From Pseudomonas sp. MM223 (GTDB taxonomy: Bacteria > Pseudomonadota > Gammaproteobacteria > Pseudomonadales > Pseudomonadaceae), in contig OX352322.1 in assembly GCA_947090765.1 (NCBI GenBank), positions 2,587,501 through 2,651,500 on the forward strand: a stretch of 64,000 nucleotides of DNA, written 5' to 3'. The translations under genes were made by a program, and so were the position numbers. The notes under the pieces were generated by a model. The model saw only the letters and a list, made by a program, of their open reading frames with translations. It searched no databases and was not told where the DNA came from. This document shows, piece after piece, positions 45,039 to 53,868 of the stretch. How positions within the stretch are numbered: position 1 is the stretch's first letter; each line of letters begins with the position of its first letter.

Positions 45039-45852
45039 ATGAGCAAGCCTTTCAAACGCCTGCTGATCACCGGCGCCGCCGGGCGCCTTGGCAGCGTGCT
45101 GCGCAAGCATCTGGCCGCCTTCGCCGATGAACTGCGCCTGACCGACATCGCCGACATGGGCCACGCTGCACCCCATGAACAGCTGGTGCGTTGCGACCTG
45201 GCCAACTTCAACGATGTGCTGCCGCTGACCGAGGGTGTCGACGCCATCGTGCATGCGGGTGGCGTACCCGTGGAAGATACCTTCGACAAGATCCTCAACG
45301 GCAACATTGTCGGCACCTACAACATCTACGAAGCGGCGCGGCGCAATGGCGTCAAGCGTGTGGTGTACACCGAGCTCCAACCACGCCATCGGCTTCTACG
45401 ACCGCACCGAAACCATCGACGCAACCGCTGCGCACCGCCCAGACAGCCTGTATGGCGTCAGCAAGTGCTTCGCCGAGGACCTGGGCCGCTACTACTGGGA
45501 CAAGTTCGCCATCGAGTCTGTCAACCTGCGCATCGGCTCGTCGTTCCCTGAGCCACTGGACCGGCGCATGCTCGCCACCTGGCTGTCGTTTGACGACTTC
45601 GCCCAGCTCACCGAGCGCTCGCTGCTGGCGCCGCGTGTCGGGCACATGATCGTCTATGGCATGTCGGCCAACCGCGAAAGCCTTTGGGACAACCGCCTGG
45701 CCTCGTCTATTGGTTACGTGCCCAAGGACAGCGCTGACGACTACCGCGACAAGGTGCTGGCTGAGCACCCGCCACTGGACCCGAACGAACCGGCCGCGCG
45801 CTACCACGGCGGCAACTTCGCCGGCGCCGGGCACTTCGAAGACCCGAAATGA
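45039..45852 (+). pseudogene. Uronate dehydrogenase-like NAD-dependent epimerase/dehydratase, frameshifted at 45372 (probably a sequence error)
   Basis: The Rossmann motif LLITGAAGRLGSVLRKHL starts the protein. The frame reads RVVYT and is lost in GAGCTC at 45372-45377. Removing one G gives RVVYTSSNHAIGFYDRTETI, and the second frame continues to 45852 with the catalytic YGVSK and LRIGSSFPEP. Joined length is about 270 residues, as in uronate dehydrogenase, whose SSNHAIGFY/RIGSSFP sequences it closely resembles. A sugar-acid-like or cyclic hydroxyl substrate is possible. The span is 814 bases, one over a multiple of three. Confidence 0.87.
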
Positions 45853-45855
45853 CTT

Positions 45856-45962
45856 GCTCCGGCCCTATCGCCCGCAAGCCAGCTCCCACAGGTACAGCGC
45901 CGGTCCTGAGCTGTGTGCAGTACCTGTGGGAGCTGGCTTGCCGGCGATGAGGCCGGTACAGG
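45856..45962. repeat. REP inverted pair (subfamily A)
   Basis: Arms with CGCAAGCCAGCTCCCACAGG and complement, separating the epimerase-like gene from the flavoprotein oxidase gene. It probably marks a transcript boundary or a step-down within the operon. Confidence 0.85.
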
Positions 45963-46010
45963 TAGACCAGTATTTTGTGAACAGCGCAACATCAGAAGAG
46001 AGCTAATTCC

Positions 46011-47207
46011 ATGGCTTCCACCGCTAAACAACAGAATTACGATGTGGTGATCGTCGGCGGCGCGGTCAACGGCAGTGCCACCGCCTACTTCCTGGCCAAC
46101 AACCCGGACTTCAAAGGCTCGGTACTGGTCATCGAGCGCGACTGGACCTACAACAAGTCGGCCACCGCGCTGTCGAGCAGCTCGATCCGCCAGCAGTTCT
46201 CCAACCCGATCAACATCGAAATTTCCAAGTTCGGTGCCGAGTTCGTGCGTAACTTCCCCGAAGTGATGGAAGTGGACGGCGACCGCCCGGACCTGGCCTT
46301 CCACGAGAATGGCTACCTGTTCCTGGGTGACGATAAAGGCTATGAAGTGCTGCGCCGCCTGCACGATACCCAGGTATCCCACGGCGCCGACGTGCATTTG
46401 CTCGACCCCGAGCAACTGCAGCGCAAATTCCCCTGGGTGAATATCGACAGCCTCGCGGGTGCCAGCTACGGGCGTAGCGGCGAAGGCTGGTTCGACAGCC
46501 TGGGCATGCTCAACGGCTTCCGTCGCAAGGCGCGTTCGATGGGCATCGAGTACATCGAGAACGAGGTGGCGGGCATCCAGCGTGAAGGCGACCGTATTAC
46601 CGGCGTGCAGTTGGCCAGCGGCGAGCGTATCGGCTGTGGCCTGCTGGTCAACTGTGCCGGTACCCGTGGTACCAAGGTGGCGCGCATGGCGGGCCTGGAT
46701 ATCCCGGTCGAGCCGCGCCGACGCTCGCTGTTCGTGTTCGATTGCCGCACCCCGCTGGAAGGCACTGTGCCGCTGACCATCGACCCGACCGGGGTGTTTT
46801 TCCGCCCTGAAGGCAAGTTCTACCTGGGTGGCACCTACCCGAAAAACGACCCGGAAGTGGACTTCGAAGACTTCGACGTGCTGCACGAGGAGTTCGACGA
46901 AGAAGTGTGGCCGATCCTGGCCGAGCGGGTGCCAGCGTTCGAAGGTATCAAGGTGGTCAACTTCTGGGCCGGGCATTACGACTTCTGCGTGCTCGACCAC
47001 AACGCCATCGTCGGCCCGCACAACGAGGTGAACAACTTCCTGTTCTGCAACGGCTTCAGCGGGCACGGCCTGCAGCAGGCACCGGCCATTGGTCGCGGGC
47101 TGTCCGAACTGATCACCTATGGTGGCTACCGCTCGCTCGACCTGGGCGCGCTGAGTTACCAGCGGGTGATCGACAACAAGCCGTTCCTGGAAGATTCGGT
47201 CATCTGA
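46011..47207 (+). CDS. FAD-dependent oxidoreductase, DAO family (sarcosine oxidase-like)
   Basis: The product has 398 residues. The FAD motif is VVIVGGAVNGSATAYFLANN, then VIERDWTYNKSATALSSSSIRQQF, a form common in DAO/FOXRED1-like oxidases. The C-terminal FCNGFSGHGLQQAPAIGRGLS binds flavin. It probably oxidises an N-substituted or primary amino acid. A REP pair separates it from the hydantoinase operon, and the ThDP enzyme gene follows 25 bases downstream. Confidence 0.86.
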   Translation: MASTAKQQNYDVVIVGGAVNGSATAYFLANNPDFKGSVLVIERDWTYNKSATALSSSSIRQQFSNPINIEISKFGAEFVRNFPEVMEVDGDRPDLAFHENGYLFLGDDKGYEVLRRLHDTQVSHGADVHLLDPEQLQRKFPWVNIDSLAGASYGRSGEGWFDSLGMLNGFRRKARSMGIEYIENEVAGIQREGDRITGVQLASGERIGCGLLVNCAGTRGTKVARMAGLDIPVEPRRRSLFVFDCRTPLEGTVPLTIDPTGVFFRPEGKFYLGGTYPKNDPEVDFEDFDVLHEEFDEEVWPILAERVPAFEGIKVVNFWAGHYDFCVLDHNAIVGPHNEVNNFLFCNGFSGHGLQQAPAIGRGLSELITYGGYRSLDLGALSYQRVIDNKPFLEDSVI

Positions 47208-47232
47208 CCGTAGCGCCTGAGGGAGAACAACA

Positions 47233-48919
47233 ATGAGCAACTCCGAAGTGAAGCGCAGTGGCGGCCAGGTACTGGTCGATGCCCTGCGGGTGAATGGTGT
47301 CGAGCGTGCGTTCTGCGTGCCAGGTGAAAGCTACCTGGCGGTGCTCGATGCGCTGCACGATGTGCAAGAAGAGATCGACCTGATCGTCTGCCGCCAGGAG
47401 GGCGGTGCTGCCTACATGGCCGAGGCCTACGGCAAGCTGACCGGCAAGCCGGGTATCTGCTTCGTCACCCGCGGCCCGGGTGCTACCAATGCCTCGGTGG
47501 GCGTGCACACTGCCTTCCAGGATTCCACACCGATGCTGTTGTTCATCGGCCAGGTGGCCCGTGACCAGATCGAACGCGAAGCCTTCCAGGAAGTGGACTA
47601 CCGGCGCATGTTCGGCCAGATGGCCAAGTGGGTGGTGCAGATCGACGATGCCGCGCGTATACCCGAACTGGTCAACCAGGCCTTCCAGCGCGCCATCAGC
47701 GGCCGCCCCGGCCCGGTGGTGATTGCGTTGCCAGAAGACATGCTCACCGACCTGGTGCAGGTTGCCGATGCGCGCCCGGCCCAGCGTGTCGAGGCTGCTC
47801 CGGCGCCACAGGCACTGGATGAATTGCAGGCGCTACTGGCCAAGGCCCGGCGGCCGCTGGTGATTGCCGGTGGCGGTGGCTGGAACGACCAGGCGGTGGC
47901 CGACCTGCAGCGCTTCGTGCAGGCGCAGAACCTGCCGCTGGCGGCGTCGTTCCGCTGCCAGGACCTGTTCGACAACACTGACCCGCACTACGCCGGTGAC
48001 CTCGGCTTGGCTGCCGGCCCGGTGTTGGTCGATGCGGTGAAGCAGTCGGACCTGTTGATCGTGGTGGGCGCTCGCCTGGGTGAGATGACCACGGGCGGTT
48101 ATGCGCTGGTCGACATACCAACGCCAAAGCAGGTGCTGGTGCATGTGCACGCCAGTGCCGAGGAAATCGGTCGGGTCTACCAGCCGACCTTGGGCATCAA
48201 TGCCGGCCCCGGCAGCTTTCTGGCCCAGGCCGCTGCTTTGCCGGCGGTGCGCCCGACGGCGTTCGCCGATTGGGTTGCCAGCCTGAACAGCGGCTACCGC
48301 GGCAACTTCGAAACCCCGCGCTCGCCGGGTAATGTGCAGATGAGCGAAGTGATCGCCTGGTTGAACAACACCCTGCCGGCCGACAGCATCCTCACCTGTG
48401 GTGCCGGCAACTACACCGGCTGGGTGCACCGTGGTTACCAGCACCGCGTGTTCCGCACGCTGCTTGGGCCTACCAACGGCTCGATGGGTTACGGCGTGCC
48501 GGCGGCCGTGGCGGCCAAGCTCACTTACCCGCAGCGCACGGTGGTGGCGTTTGCCGGCGATGGCTGCTTCCTGATGAATGGCCAGGAACTGGCCACCGCG
48601 GCGCACTACGACGCCCGGGTGATCACGGTGGTGGTCAATAACGGCATGTACGGCACCATCCGCATGCACCAGGAGCGCACCTATCCTGGCCGGGTGTCCG
48701 GCACCGAGCTCGCACAACCCGGACTTCGCTGCCCTGGCGCGCGCTTATGGCTTGCACGGTGAAATCGTCACCCGTACCGAGGACTTTGCGGCTGCGTTCG
48801 AACGTTGCCAGGCGTCCGGCAAACCGGCGCTGATAGAAGTGCAGGTTGACCCCGAAGCCCTGACGCCGCGCATGACCCTCAGCCAGATCCGTGACAAGGC
48901 CCTGCAGGCCAAGCGCTGA
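47233..48919 (+). pseudogene. ThDP-dependent enzyme, acetolactate synthase-like, frameshifted at 48711 (probably a sequence error)
   Basis: About 561 residues once joined. The catalytic glutamate is E56 in CRQEGGAAYMAEAYG, and the ThDP-binding motif is AGDGCFLMNGQELATA with NNGMYG. The frame reads GRVSGTEL and is lost at GAGCTC 48706-48711. Removing one C gives GTELHNPDFAALARAYG and runs to 48919. No acetolactate regulatory subunit is next to it, so it is more likely a catabolic 2-keto acid decarboxylase or carboligase than a branched-chain biosynthetic enzyme. The span is 1687 bases, one over a multiple of three. Confidence 0.87.
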
Positions 48920-48927
48920 TTCACCTC

Positions 48928-48958
48928 AGGTGGGGTGCCGTCCGGCCCCACCTTTTTT
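48928..48958 (+). terminator. Factor-independent terminator after the ThDP enzyme gene
   Basis: AGGTGGGG at 48928-48935 pairs with CCCCACCT at 48946-48953 around a 10-base loop, and six T follow directly. It starts 9 bases after the stop codon. It partly separates the downstream aldehyde dehydrogenase gene. Confidence 0.85.
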
Positions 48959-48981
48959 ATTCTTCGAACGAGCCAATCGAC

Positions 48982-50430
48982 ATGAAACTTGCCGATCGTG
49001 ATCTGCTGCGTGAAGTTTGCTACATCGATGGAAAATGGCTGGCAGCTGACAGCGGCCAGCGCATTGCCGTGACCAACCCGGCCACCGGCCAAGTGCTGGG
49101 CCATGTGCCGCGGATGGGGGCGGAAGAAACCCGTCGTGCCATCGCAGCTGCCGAGCGCGCCTTGCCAGCGTGGCGGGCGCTGACCGCCAAGGAGCGTGCC
49201 GCCCGGCTGCAGGCCTGGTTCCGCGAGATTCTTGCCCATCAAGAAGACCTGGCGCGCATCATGACCGCCGAGCAAGGCAAGCCGTTGACCGAATCCCGGG
49301 GCGAGATTGCCTTTGCCGCCGCGTATGTGGAGTTTTATGCCGAAGAGGGCAAACGCATCTATGGCGATGTGATTCCTTCGCCGAACGCTGATCGGCGCTT
49401 GATCGTGACCAAGGAGCCGATTGGTGTATGCGCGGCGATAACGCCGTGGAATTTCCCGGCAGCGATGATCACCCGCAAGGCGGCGCCGGCCCTGGCTGCG
49501 GGCTGCACGCTGGTGCTCAAGCCGGCCTCGCAAACGCCGTTCAGCGCGCTGGCACTGTGCGTGCTGGCCGAACGTGCCGGCATCCCGGCCGGTGTGCTAA
49601 GTGTGGTTACCGGTGACTCGGCGGCCATTGGTGGTGAGCTGACGGCCAGCCCGGTGGTGCGCAAGTTGTCGTTCACCGGCTCCACGCCCATCGGTATCCA
49701 GTTGCTGCAGCAGTCGGCGGCAACGGTGAAGAAGGTGACCATGGAGCTTGGCGGCAACGCCCCGTTCATCGTGTTCGACGATGCCGACCTGGAAAAGGCC
49801 GTGGAAGGCGCGGTTATCGCCAAGTTTCGCAACAGCGGGCAGACCTGTGTGTGCGCCAACCGTTTCTATATCCAGGACGGCATCTACGAGCGCTTCGTGG
49901 CGCGCTTTGCCGAGCGGGTAAGTGAGCTGGTAGTCGGGCAGGGCGATGCGCCGGGTACCCAGGTCGGGCCGATGATCGACGGGCGTGCAGCCAGTGGTGT
50001 CGAACGGCTGGTGGGCGAGGCTGTGGAGGCCGGTGCGCGGGTGGTGACGGGTGGGCGCCGGCATGCCTTGGGCGAGGCTTTCTTCGAGCCGACCTTGCTG
50101 GCGGATGTGACGCCGGGCATGCGCGTGGCGCGCGAGGAAATCTTCGGGCCGGTGGCGCCGATCTTCCGCTTCGGCAGCGAGGAGGAGGTGATTGCCCAGG
50201 CCAACGACACCGAGTTCGGCCTGGCCTGCTACCTGTATGCCCGGGATGTCGGGCGCATCTGGCGCGTGTCGGAAGCGCTGGAGTACGGCATGGTCGGGGT
50301 CAACGTTGGCGTGGTGGCGACCGAAGTGGCGCCGTTTGGTGGGGTGAAAGCTTCGGGGTTGGGCAGGGAAGGGTCGCGCTACGGGATCGAGGATTACCTG
50401 GAACTCAAGTATGTGTGCCTAGGCCTCTGA
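48982..50430 (+). CDS. NAD(P)-dependent aldehyde dehydrogenase (succinate-semialdehyde dehydrogenase-like)
   Basis: The product has 482 residues. Motifs are ITPWNFPAAMITRKAAPALA, the base glutamate in MELGGNAPFIVF, the catalytic cysteine in SGQTCVCANRFYIQ, and EEIFGPVAPIF. The C-terminal FGGVKASGLGREGSRYGIEDYL is the GabD-type pattern. It probably oxidises succinate semialdehyde or a similar omega-semialdehyde to feed the TCA cycle. It stands between the hydantoinase cluster and the GntR/FCD regulator. Confidence 0.88.
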   Translation: MKLADRDLLREVCYIDGKWLAADSGQRIAVTNPATGQVLGHVPRMGAEETRRAIAAAERALPAWRALTAKERAARLQAWFREILAHQEDLARIMTAEQGKPLTESRGEIAFAAAYVEFYAEEGKRIYGDVIPSPNADRRLIVTKEPIGVCAAITPWNFPAAMITRKAAPALAAGCTLVLKPASQTPFSALALCVLAERAGIPAGVLSVVTGDSAAIGGELTASPVVRKLSFTGSTPIGIQLLQQSAATVKKVTMELGGNAPFIVFDDADLEKAVEGAVIAKFRNSGQTCVCANRFYIQDGIYERFVARFAERVSELVVGQGDAPGTQVGPMIDGRAASGVERLVGEAVEAGARVVTGGRRHALGEAFFEPTLLADVTPGMRVAREEIFGPVAPIFRFGSEEEVIAQANDTEFGLACYLYARDVGRIWRVSEALEYGMVGVNVGVVATEVAPFGGVKASGLGREGSRYGIEDYLELKYVCLGL

Positions 50431-50450
50431 GCCAAGCCGGACGCGCTCTG

Positions 50451-50568
50451 TGTGGGAGCGGCCTTGTGCCGCGAAAGGGCCGCAAAGCGGCCCCGGCAAC
50501 GTTGGCGGCAACGCTGAAATCCTGGGGCTGCTTCGCAGCCCTTTCGCGGCACAAGGCCGCTCCTACAC
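50451..50568. repeat. REP inverted pair (subfamily B)
   Basis: Outer arms TGTGGGAGCGGCCTTGTGCC and complement, with inner CGAAAGGGCCGCAAAGCGGC arms. It lies between the convergent aldehyde dehydrogenase and GntR/FCD genes. Confidence 0.85.
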
Positions 50569-50591
50569 AAAGCTGCTCTGGTGGATTTTCA

Positions 50592-51317
50592 TCAGGCCTT
50601 GCTGTCGAGCAACCGCTGGTAGCGCGACAGGCTTTCTTCCAGGTGCTTGCGCAGCGCCGTGCGTGCGCTGGCCACGTCGCCCATGCTGATCGCCGACAGG
50701 ATCGCCCCGTGCTCGCGGGCGATCTTCTTGATGTGCGCCTGGCGGTTCTTGCCGGTTACCTGGCCATGCTTGAGGTTAAGGTCAAGGATGATGTCCGGCC
50801 CCAGTGCTTCGAGCAATTGGGTGAAATGCGGGTTGTTGGTGGCGCGGGCAATCGCCAGGTGGAATTCGAAGTCGGCTTTGGCTTCTTCCTCTTGCGTGGC
50901 ACCGTCCAGCGAGTTGAACCGGTCGAACGCCTCGGTGATCGCCGCCATGCTGGCCGGGCTACGGCGCTCGGCGGCGCGGGCCACCGACTCGGCCTCGATC
51001 CCCAGGCGCAACTCAAGGATCTGCGCGGCCGCGCGTACATCATCGACCACGCTGTCGATGGCAAAGCCGATGCGCTTCACATCCTGCTCGACCACGAATA
51101 CGCCCACACCTTGACGGGCGATCAGGCGCCCGCCCAGGCGCAGCGAGGCCACCGCTTCGCGGATGACCGGGCGGCTGACGTTGAACTCTTTGCACAGCGC
51201 CTGTTCGGACGGCAGCTTGTCGCCCGGGCCGTAGGTGCCGTTGTCGATCCGGCTGGAAAGCTCCTGGATGACGGTTTCTGCCAGATTGGCGCGGCGCGTG
51301 CCTAACGACGCATTCAT
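50592..51317 (-). CDS. GntR/FCD-family regulator
   Basis: The product has 241 residues from MNASLGTRRANLAET. The winged helix has PSEQALCKEFNVSRPVIREAV and GVGVFVVEQ. The FCD domain includes DFEFHLAIARATNNPHFTQLL with the ligand/metal histidine. It is divergent from the branched-chain-type ABC transporter, so that transporter and perhaps the aldehyde dehydrogenase are likely targets. FCD regulators usually sense sugar acids or organic acids. Confidence 0.88.
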   Translation of the reverse strand: MNASLGTRRANLAETVIQELSSRIDNGTYGPGDKLPSEQALCKEFNVSRPVIREAVASLRLGGRLIARQGVGVFVVEQDVKRIGFAIDSVVDDVRAAAQILELRLGIEAESVARAAERRSPASMAAITEAFDRFNSLDGATQEEEAKADFEFHLAIARATNNPHFTQLLEALGPDIILDLNLKHGQVTGKNRQAHIKKIAREHGAILSAISMGDVASARTALRKHLEESLSRYQRLLDSKA

Positions 51318-51641
51318 AGAGGGGTTGCTCCTGAAACTGATTGGCTCATCACGGTTGATTTTCCGGCAGGTGGCGCGCAGCCCTGATGCCACTTGCGGCG
51401 GGATCCGTAGCCAACCAGCGGTGATGTTGTAGGCATATGTTATCAAACATCTGATCTGTAGGAGGGGGCTTCCCCCCGAACAGGCAGCACATGTGCCGGT
51501 AAAAATTTTTAACCACGCCCCCAGCATACACCCATTGACAGTTGCCTGCTGACTGTTATCTTACAAGTGCGATGGCGTTCCGGCCAATTCGCATGCGGTA
51601 AGCGATGTCGAGGTTCGTCCAATCACTACTGGGGGCTGAGC
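51318..51641. other. Divergent intergenic region with transporter promoter
   Basis: About 320 bases without a gene. It holds AT-rich patches (AAAAATTTTT at 51501-51510), a sigma-70 promoter match at 51535-51562, and a TTATCTTACAA sequence overlapping its -10. That sequence fits the FCD operator consensus TNGTNNNACNA with one mismatch. Confidence 0.5.
51535..51562 (+). promoter_or_regulatory. Sigma-70 promoter candidate for the liv-type transporter
   Basis: A perfect -35 TTGACA at 51535-51540, 16-base spacer, and TATCTT at 51557-51562 as -10. The binding-protein gene starts about 80 bases downstream. The -10 overlaps a possible FCD-regulator half-palindrome. Confidence 0.6.
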
Positions 51642-52790
51642 ATGAATAACAACAAGGGAGGGCGTACAGCCCTCGCGACCGCGGTAACATTGCTGATGGC
51701 CATGGGGACGGCAAACGCAGCAGACAGTGAAATTGTCAGGATCGGCTTCGCCGGCCCCCTGACCGGCCCTTCGGCGCACCAGGGACAGGACGTCGAGCAT
51801 GGCATTCAGATTGCCGTAGAGGAGGCCAACCAGCAGCAACTGAAAATCGGTGACAAGGTGGCCCAGTTCAAACTGGTCTCCGAAGACGATGTCGCCGACC
51901 CACGCACGGGCACTGCGGTGGCGCAGCGCCTGGTGGACTCGAAAGTGGCGGTGGTGATCGGCCACTACAACTCTGGCACCAGCATCCCGGCTTCGAAGAT
52001 CTACGCCGCCGCCGGCATCCCGCAGATCTCGCCCTCGGCCACCAACCCCACCTTGACCCAGCAGGGCATCCCTTCGGTGTTTCGCACGGTCAACGACGAC
52101 GCCACCCTGGGCCGCTACGCCGGCAACTACCTGGTCAGCCAGCTCAAGGCTCAGCGCATCGCCATTTTCGATGACCGCACCGCCTATGGCCAAGGCCTGG
52201 CCGACGAGGTGACCAAGGCGGTCAAGGCGGCTGGCGGCAATGTGGTGGTGCGTGAGTACACCAACGACAAGTCCACCGATTTCAACGCCATCCTCACCAC
52301 CGCCAAGGCGCAAAAGGCCGACGCGGTGTTCTTCGCGGCACTCGACTACCAGGCCGCCCCTATGGCCAAGCAGATGAAGAACCTGGGCCTGAAGGCGCGC
52401 TTCATGAACATCGGCAACCTGCCCAACGACTCGTTCAAGCAGATGGCCGGCAGCGCCGCCGAAGGTACCTACGCCTGGAACTACGGCACGCCGCTGCTGG
52501 ACATGCCCAAAGGCGCAGCCTTCGAACAAAAGCTCAAGGACAAGTTCGGCGTGGGTGTGGTGCAGTCTTCGCCTGCTGCCTATGACGCCACCTGGGCCGC
52601 GATCAACGCCATGGTCAAGGCAGGCTCCGATGACCCCAAAGTGTACCTGCCCGTGCTCAAGAGCCAGAGCTATGACGGCGTCACCGGCACCATCGCCTTC
52701 GATGACAAGGGCAACCTGAAGAACCCGGCGGCCACTGTGTTCCAGTTCGCCGACGGTGGCTGGAAAACCTTATCGGTCGAACGTGACTGA
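51642..52790 (+). CDS. Branched-chain amino acid-type ABC substrate-binding protein
   Basis: The product has 382 residues. The signal peptide is TALATAVTLLMAMGTANA-A. The type I periplasmic-binding domain starts RIGFAGPLTGPSAHQGQDVE and has VIGHYNSGTSIPASKIY, the LivJ/LivK pattern that holds the amino acid carboxylate. The ATG at 51642 is chosen because the frame upstream lacks family sequence. First gene of a five-gene transporter; the true ligand may be a different amino or organic acid, given the catabolic neighbours. Confidence 0.9.
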   Translation: MNNNKGGRTALATAVTLLMAMGTANAADSEIVRIGFAGPLTGPSAHQGQDVEHGIQIAVEEANQQQLKIGDKVAQFKLVSEDDVADPRTGTAVAQRLVDSKVAVVIGHYNSGTSIPASKIYAAAGIPQISPSATNPTLTQQGIPSVFRTVNDDATLGRYAGNYLVSQLKAQRIAIFDDRTAYGQGLADEVTKAVKAAGGNVVVREYTNDKSTDFNAILTTAKAQKADAVFFAALDYQAAPMAKQMKNLGLKARFMNIGNLPNDSFKQMAGSAAEGTYAWNYGTPLLDMPKGAAFEQKLKDKFGVGVVQSSPAAYDATWAAINAMVKAGSDDPKVYLPVLKSQSYDGVTGTIAFDDKGNLKNPAATVFQFADGGWKTLSVERD

Positions 52791-52859
52791 GTTTCACCCC
52801 ATAACAAGCGGGCACACGCCTGCGACATAACAAGAAGACTTTTCCCACCTGCCAGGCCT

Positions 52860-52893
52860 GTCGGCGTGCGGCGCTGAGCTGCCGCGCGCCGAC
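52860..52893 (+). other. Stem-loop between binding-protein and permease genes
   Basis: GTCGGCGTGCGGC at 52860-52872 pairs with GCCGCGCGCCGAC at 52881-52893 with one G-T pair and an 8-base loop. No T-run follows, so it is more likely an mRNA-stabilising or step-down hairpin that keeps the binding protein in excess than a terminator. Confidence 0.6.
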
Positions 52894-52920
52894 GACAACG
52901 CAGTTTCGAGGATTCAGCGC

Positions 52921-53858
52921 GTGGACGGTAATTTCGATATCTTGTTGCAACAGGTCCTCAACGGCCTGGTGCTGGGCAGCATCTATGCCCTGGTAGCCTT
53001 GGGCTACACCATGGTCTACGGCATCATCGGCCTGATCAACTTCGCCCACGGCGAGGTGGTGATGGTCGGCGCCATGGTCACCATTTCGGTACTGACAATG
53101 CTCGCGGGTGCAGGCTTTGCCCCCGGCATCATCACGTTGCTGCTGGCGATCATGGCCGCTGCGGTGGTGTGCATGCTGCTGGCCCAGGGCATGGAGAAGT
53201 ACGCCTATCGGCCCTTGCGCAAAGCCCGCGGCTGACCCCGCTGATCCTTGCCATCGGCATCTCCATCGCCTTGCAGAACCTGGCGATGATGATCTGGGGG
53301 CGCGGCTACAAGACCTTCCCCGAAGTGGTCGAAACGCACCCCGTGGAGGTGTTCGGCGCCACCATCACCAACGTGCAGCTGTCGATCATGCTGATAGCCG
53401 TGGTGATCATGCTTGGCCTGTGGTTGCTGGTGGACAAGACCCGCCTGGGCAAGGCCATGCGCGCTACCGCGCAGAACCAGGAAGTGGCCGGGCTGATGGG
53501 CATCAACATCAACCGGGTAATCAGCGCCACCTTTCTGATCGGCGCCAGTCTGGGTGCCATCGCCGGGGTAATGCGTGCCATCAACTACGGCCAGGCCGAT
53601 GCCTACATGGGCCTGCTGCTGGGCCTGAAGGCGTTCTCCGCAGCGGTGCTTGGCGGTATCGGCAACCTGTTCGGGGCCATGGCTGGCGGGCTGTTGCTAG
53701 GGCTGATCGAATCACTGGCGGCAGGCTACACCGGGCAGTTGACGGGCGGTTTCCTGGGGGCCAACTACCAGGACATCTTCGCCTTTGCGGTGCTGATCCT
53801 GGTGTTGCTGTTCCGGCCCAATGGCCTGCTTGGCGAACGCCAGGCAGACCGGGCGTGA
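52921..53858 (+). pseudogene. LivH-type ABC permease, frameshifted near 53225 (probably a sequence error)
   Basis: The GTG start gives MDGNFDILLQQVLNGLVLGS, and GYTMVYGIIGLINFAHGEVVM is the LivH signature. The first frame stops at 53233 after KARG. Adding one C in GCCCGCGG (53224-53231) gives KAPRLTPLILAIGISIALQ and continues to 53858. Joined length is about 312 residues, normal for LivH. The span is 938 bases, one short of a multiple of three. It forms half of the membrane channel. Confidence 0.9.
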
Positions 53859-53868
53859 GGAGGCCGTC

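Noticed and set aside
47233..48919. ThDP enzyme as IlvB/IlvI of branched-chain synthesis
   Set aside because: There is no small regulatory subunit gene next to it and the context is catabolic, so only the superfamily is assigned.
51559..51564. A third copy of the TetR operator (TCTTAC) before the liv-type transporter
   Set aside because: The matching left arm GTAAGA is absent at the required distance, and the spacing to TTGACA is one base shorter. It is explained as a -10 region.
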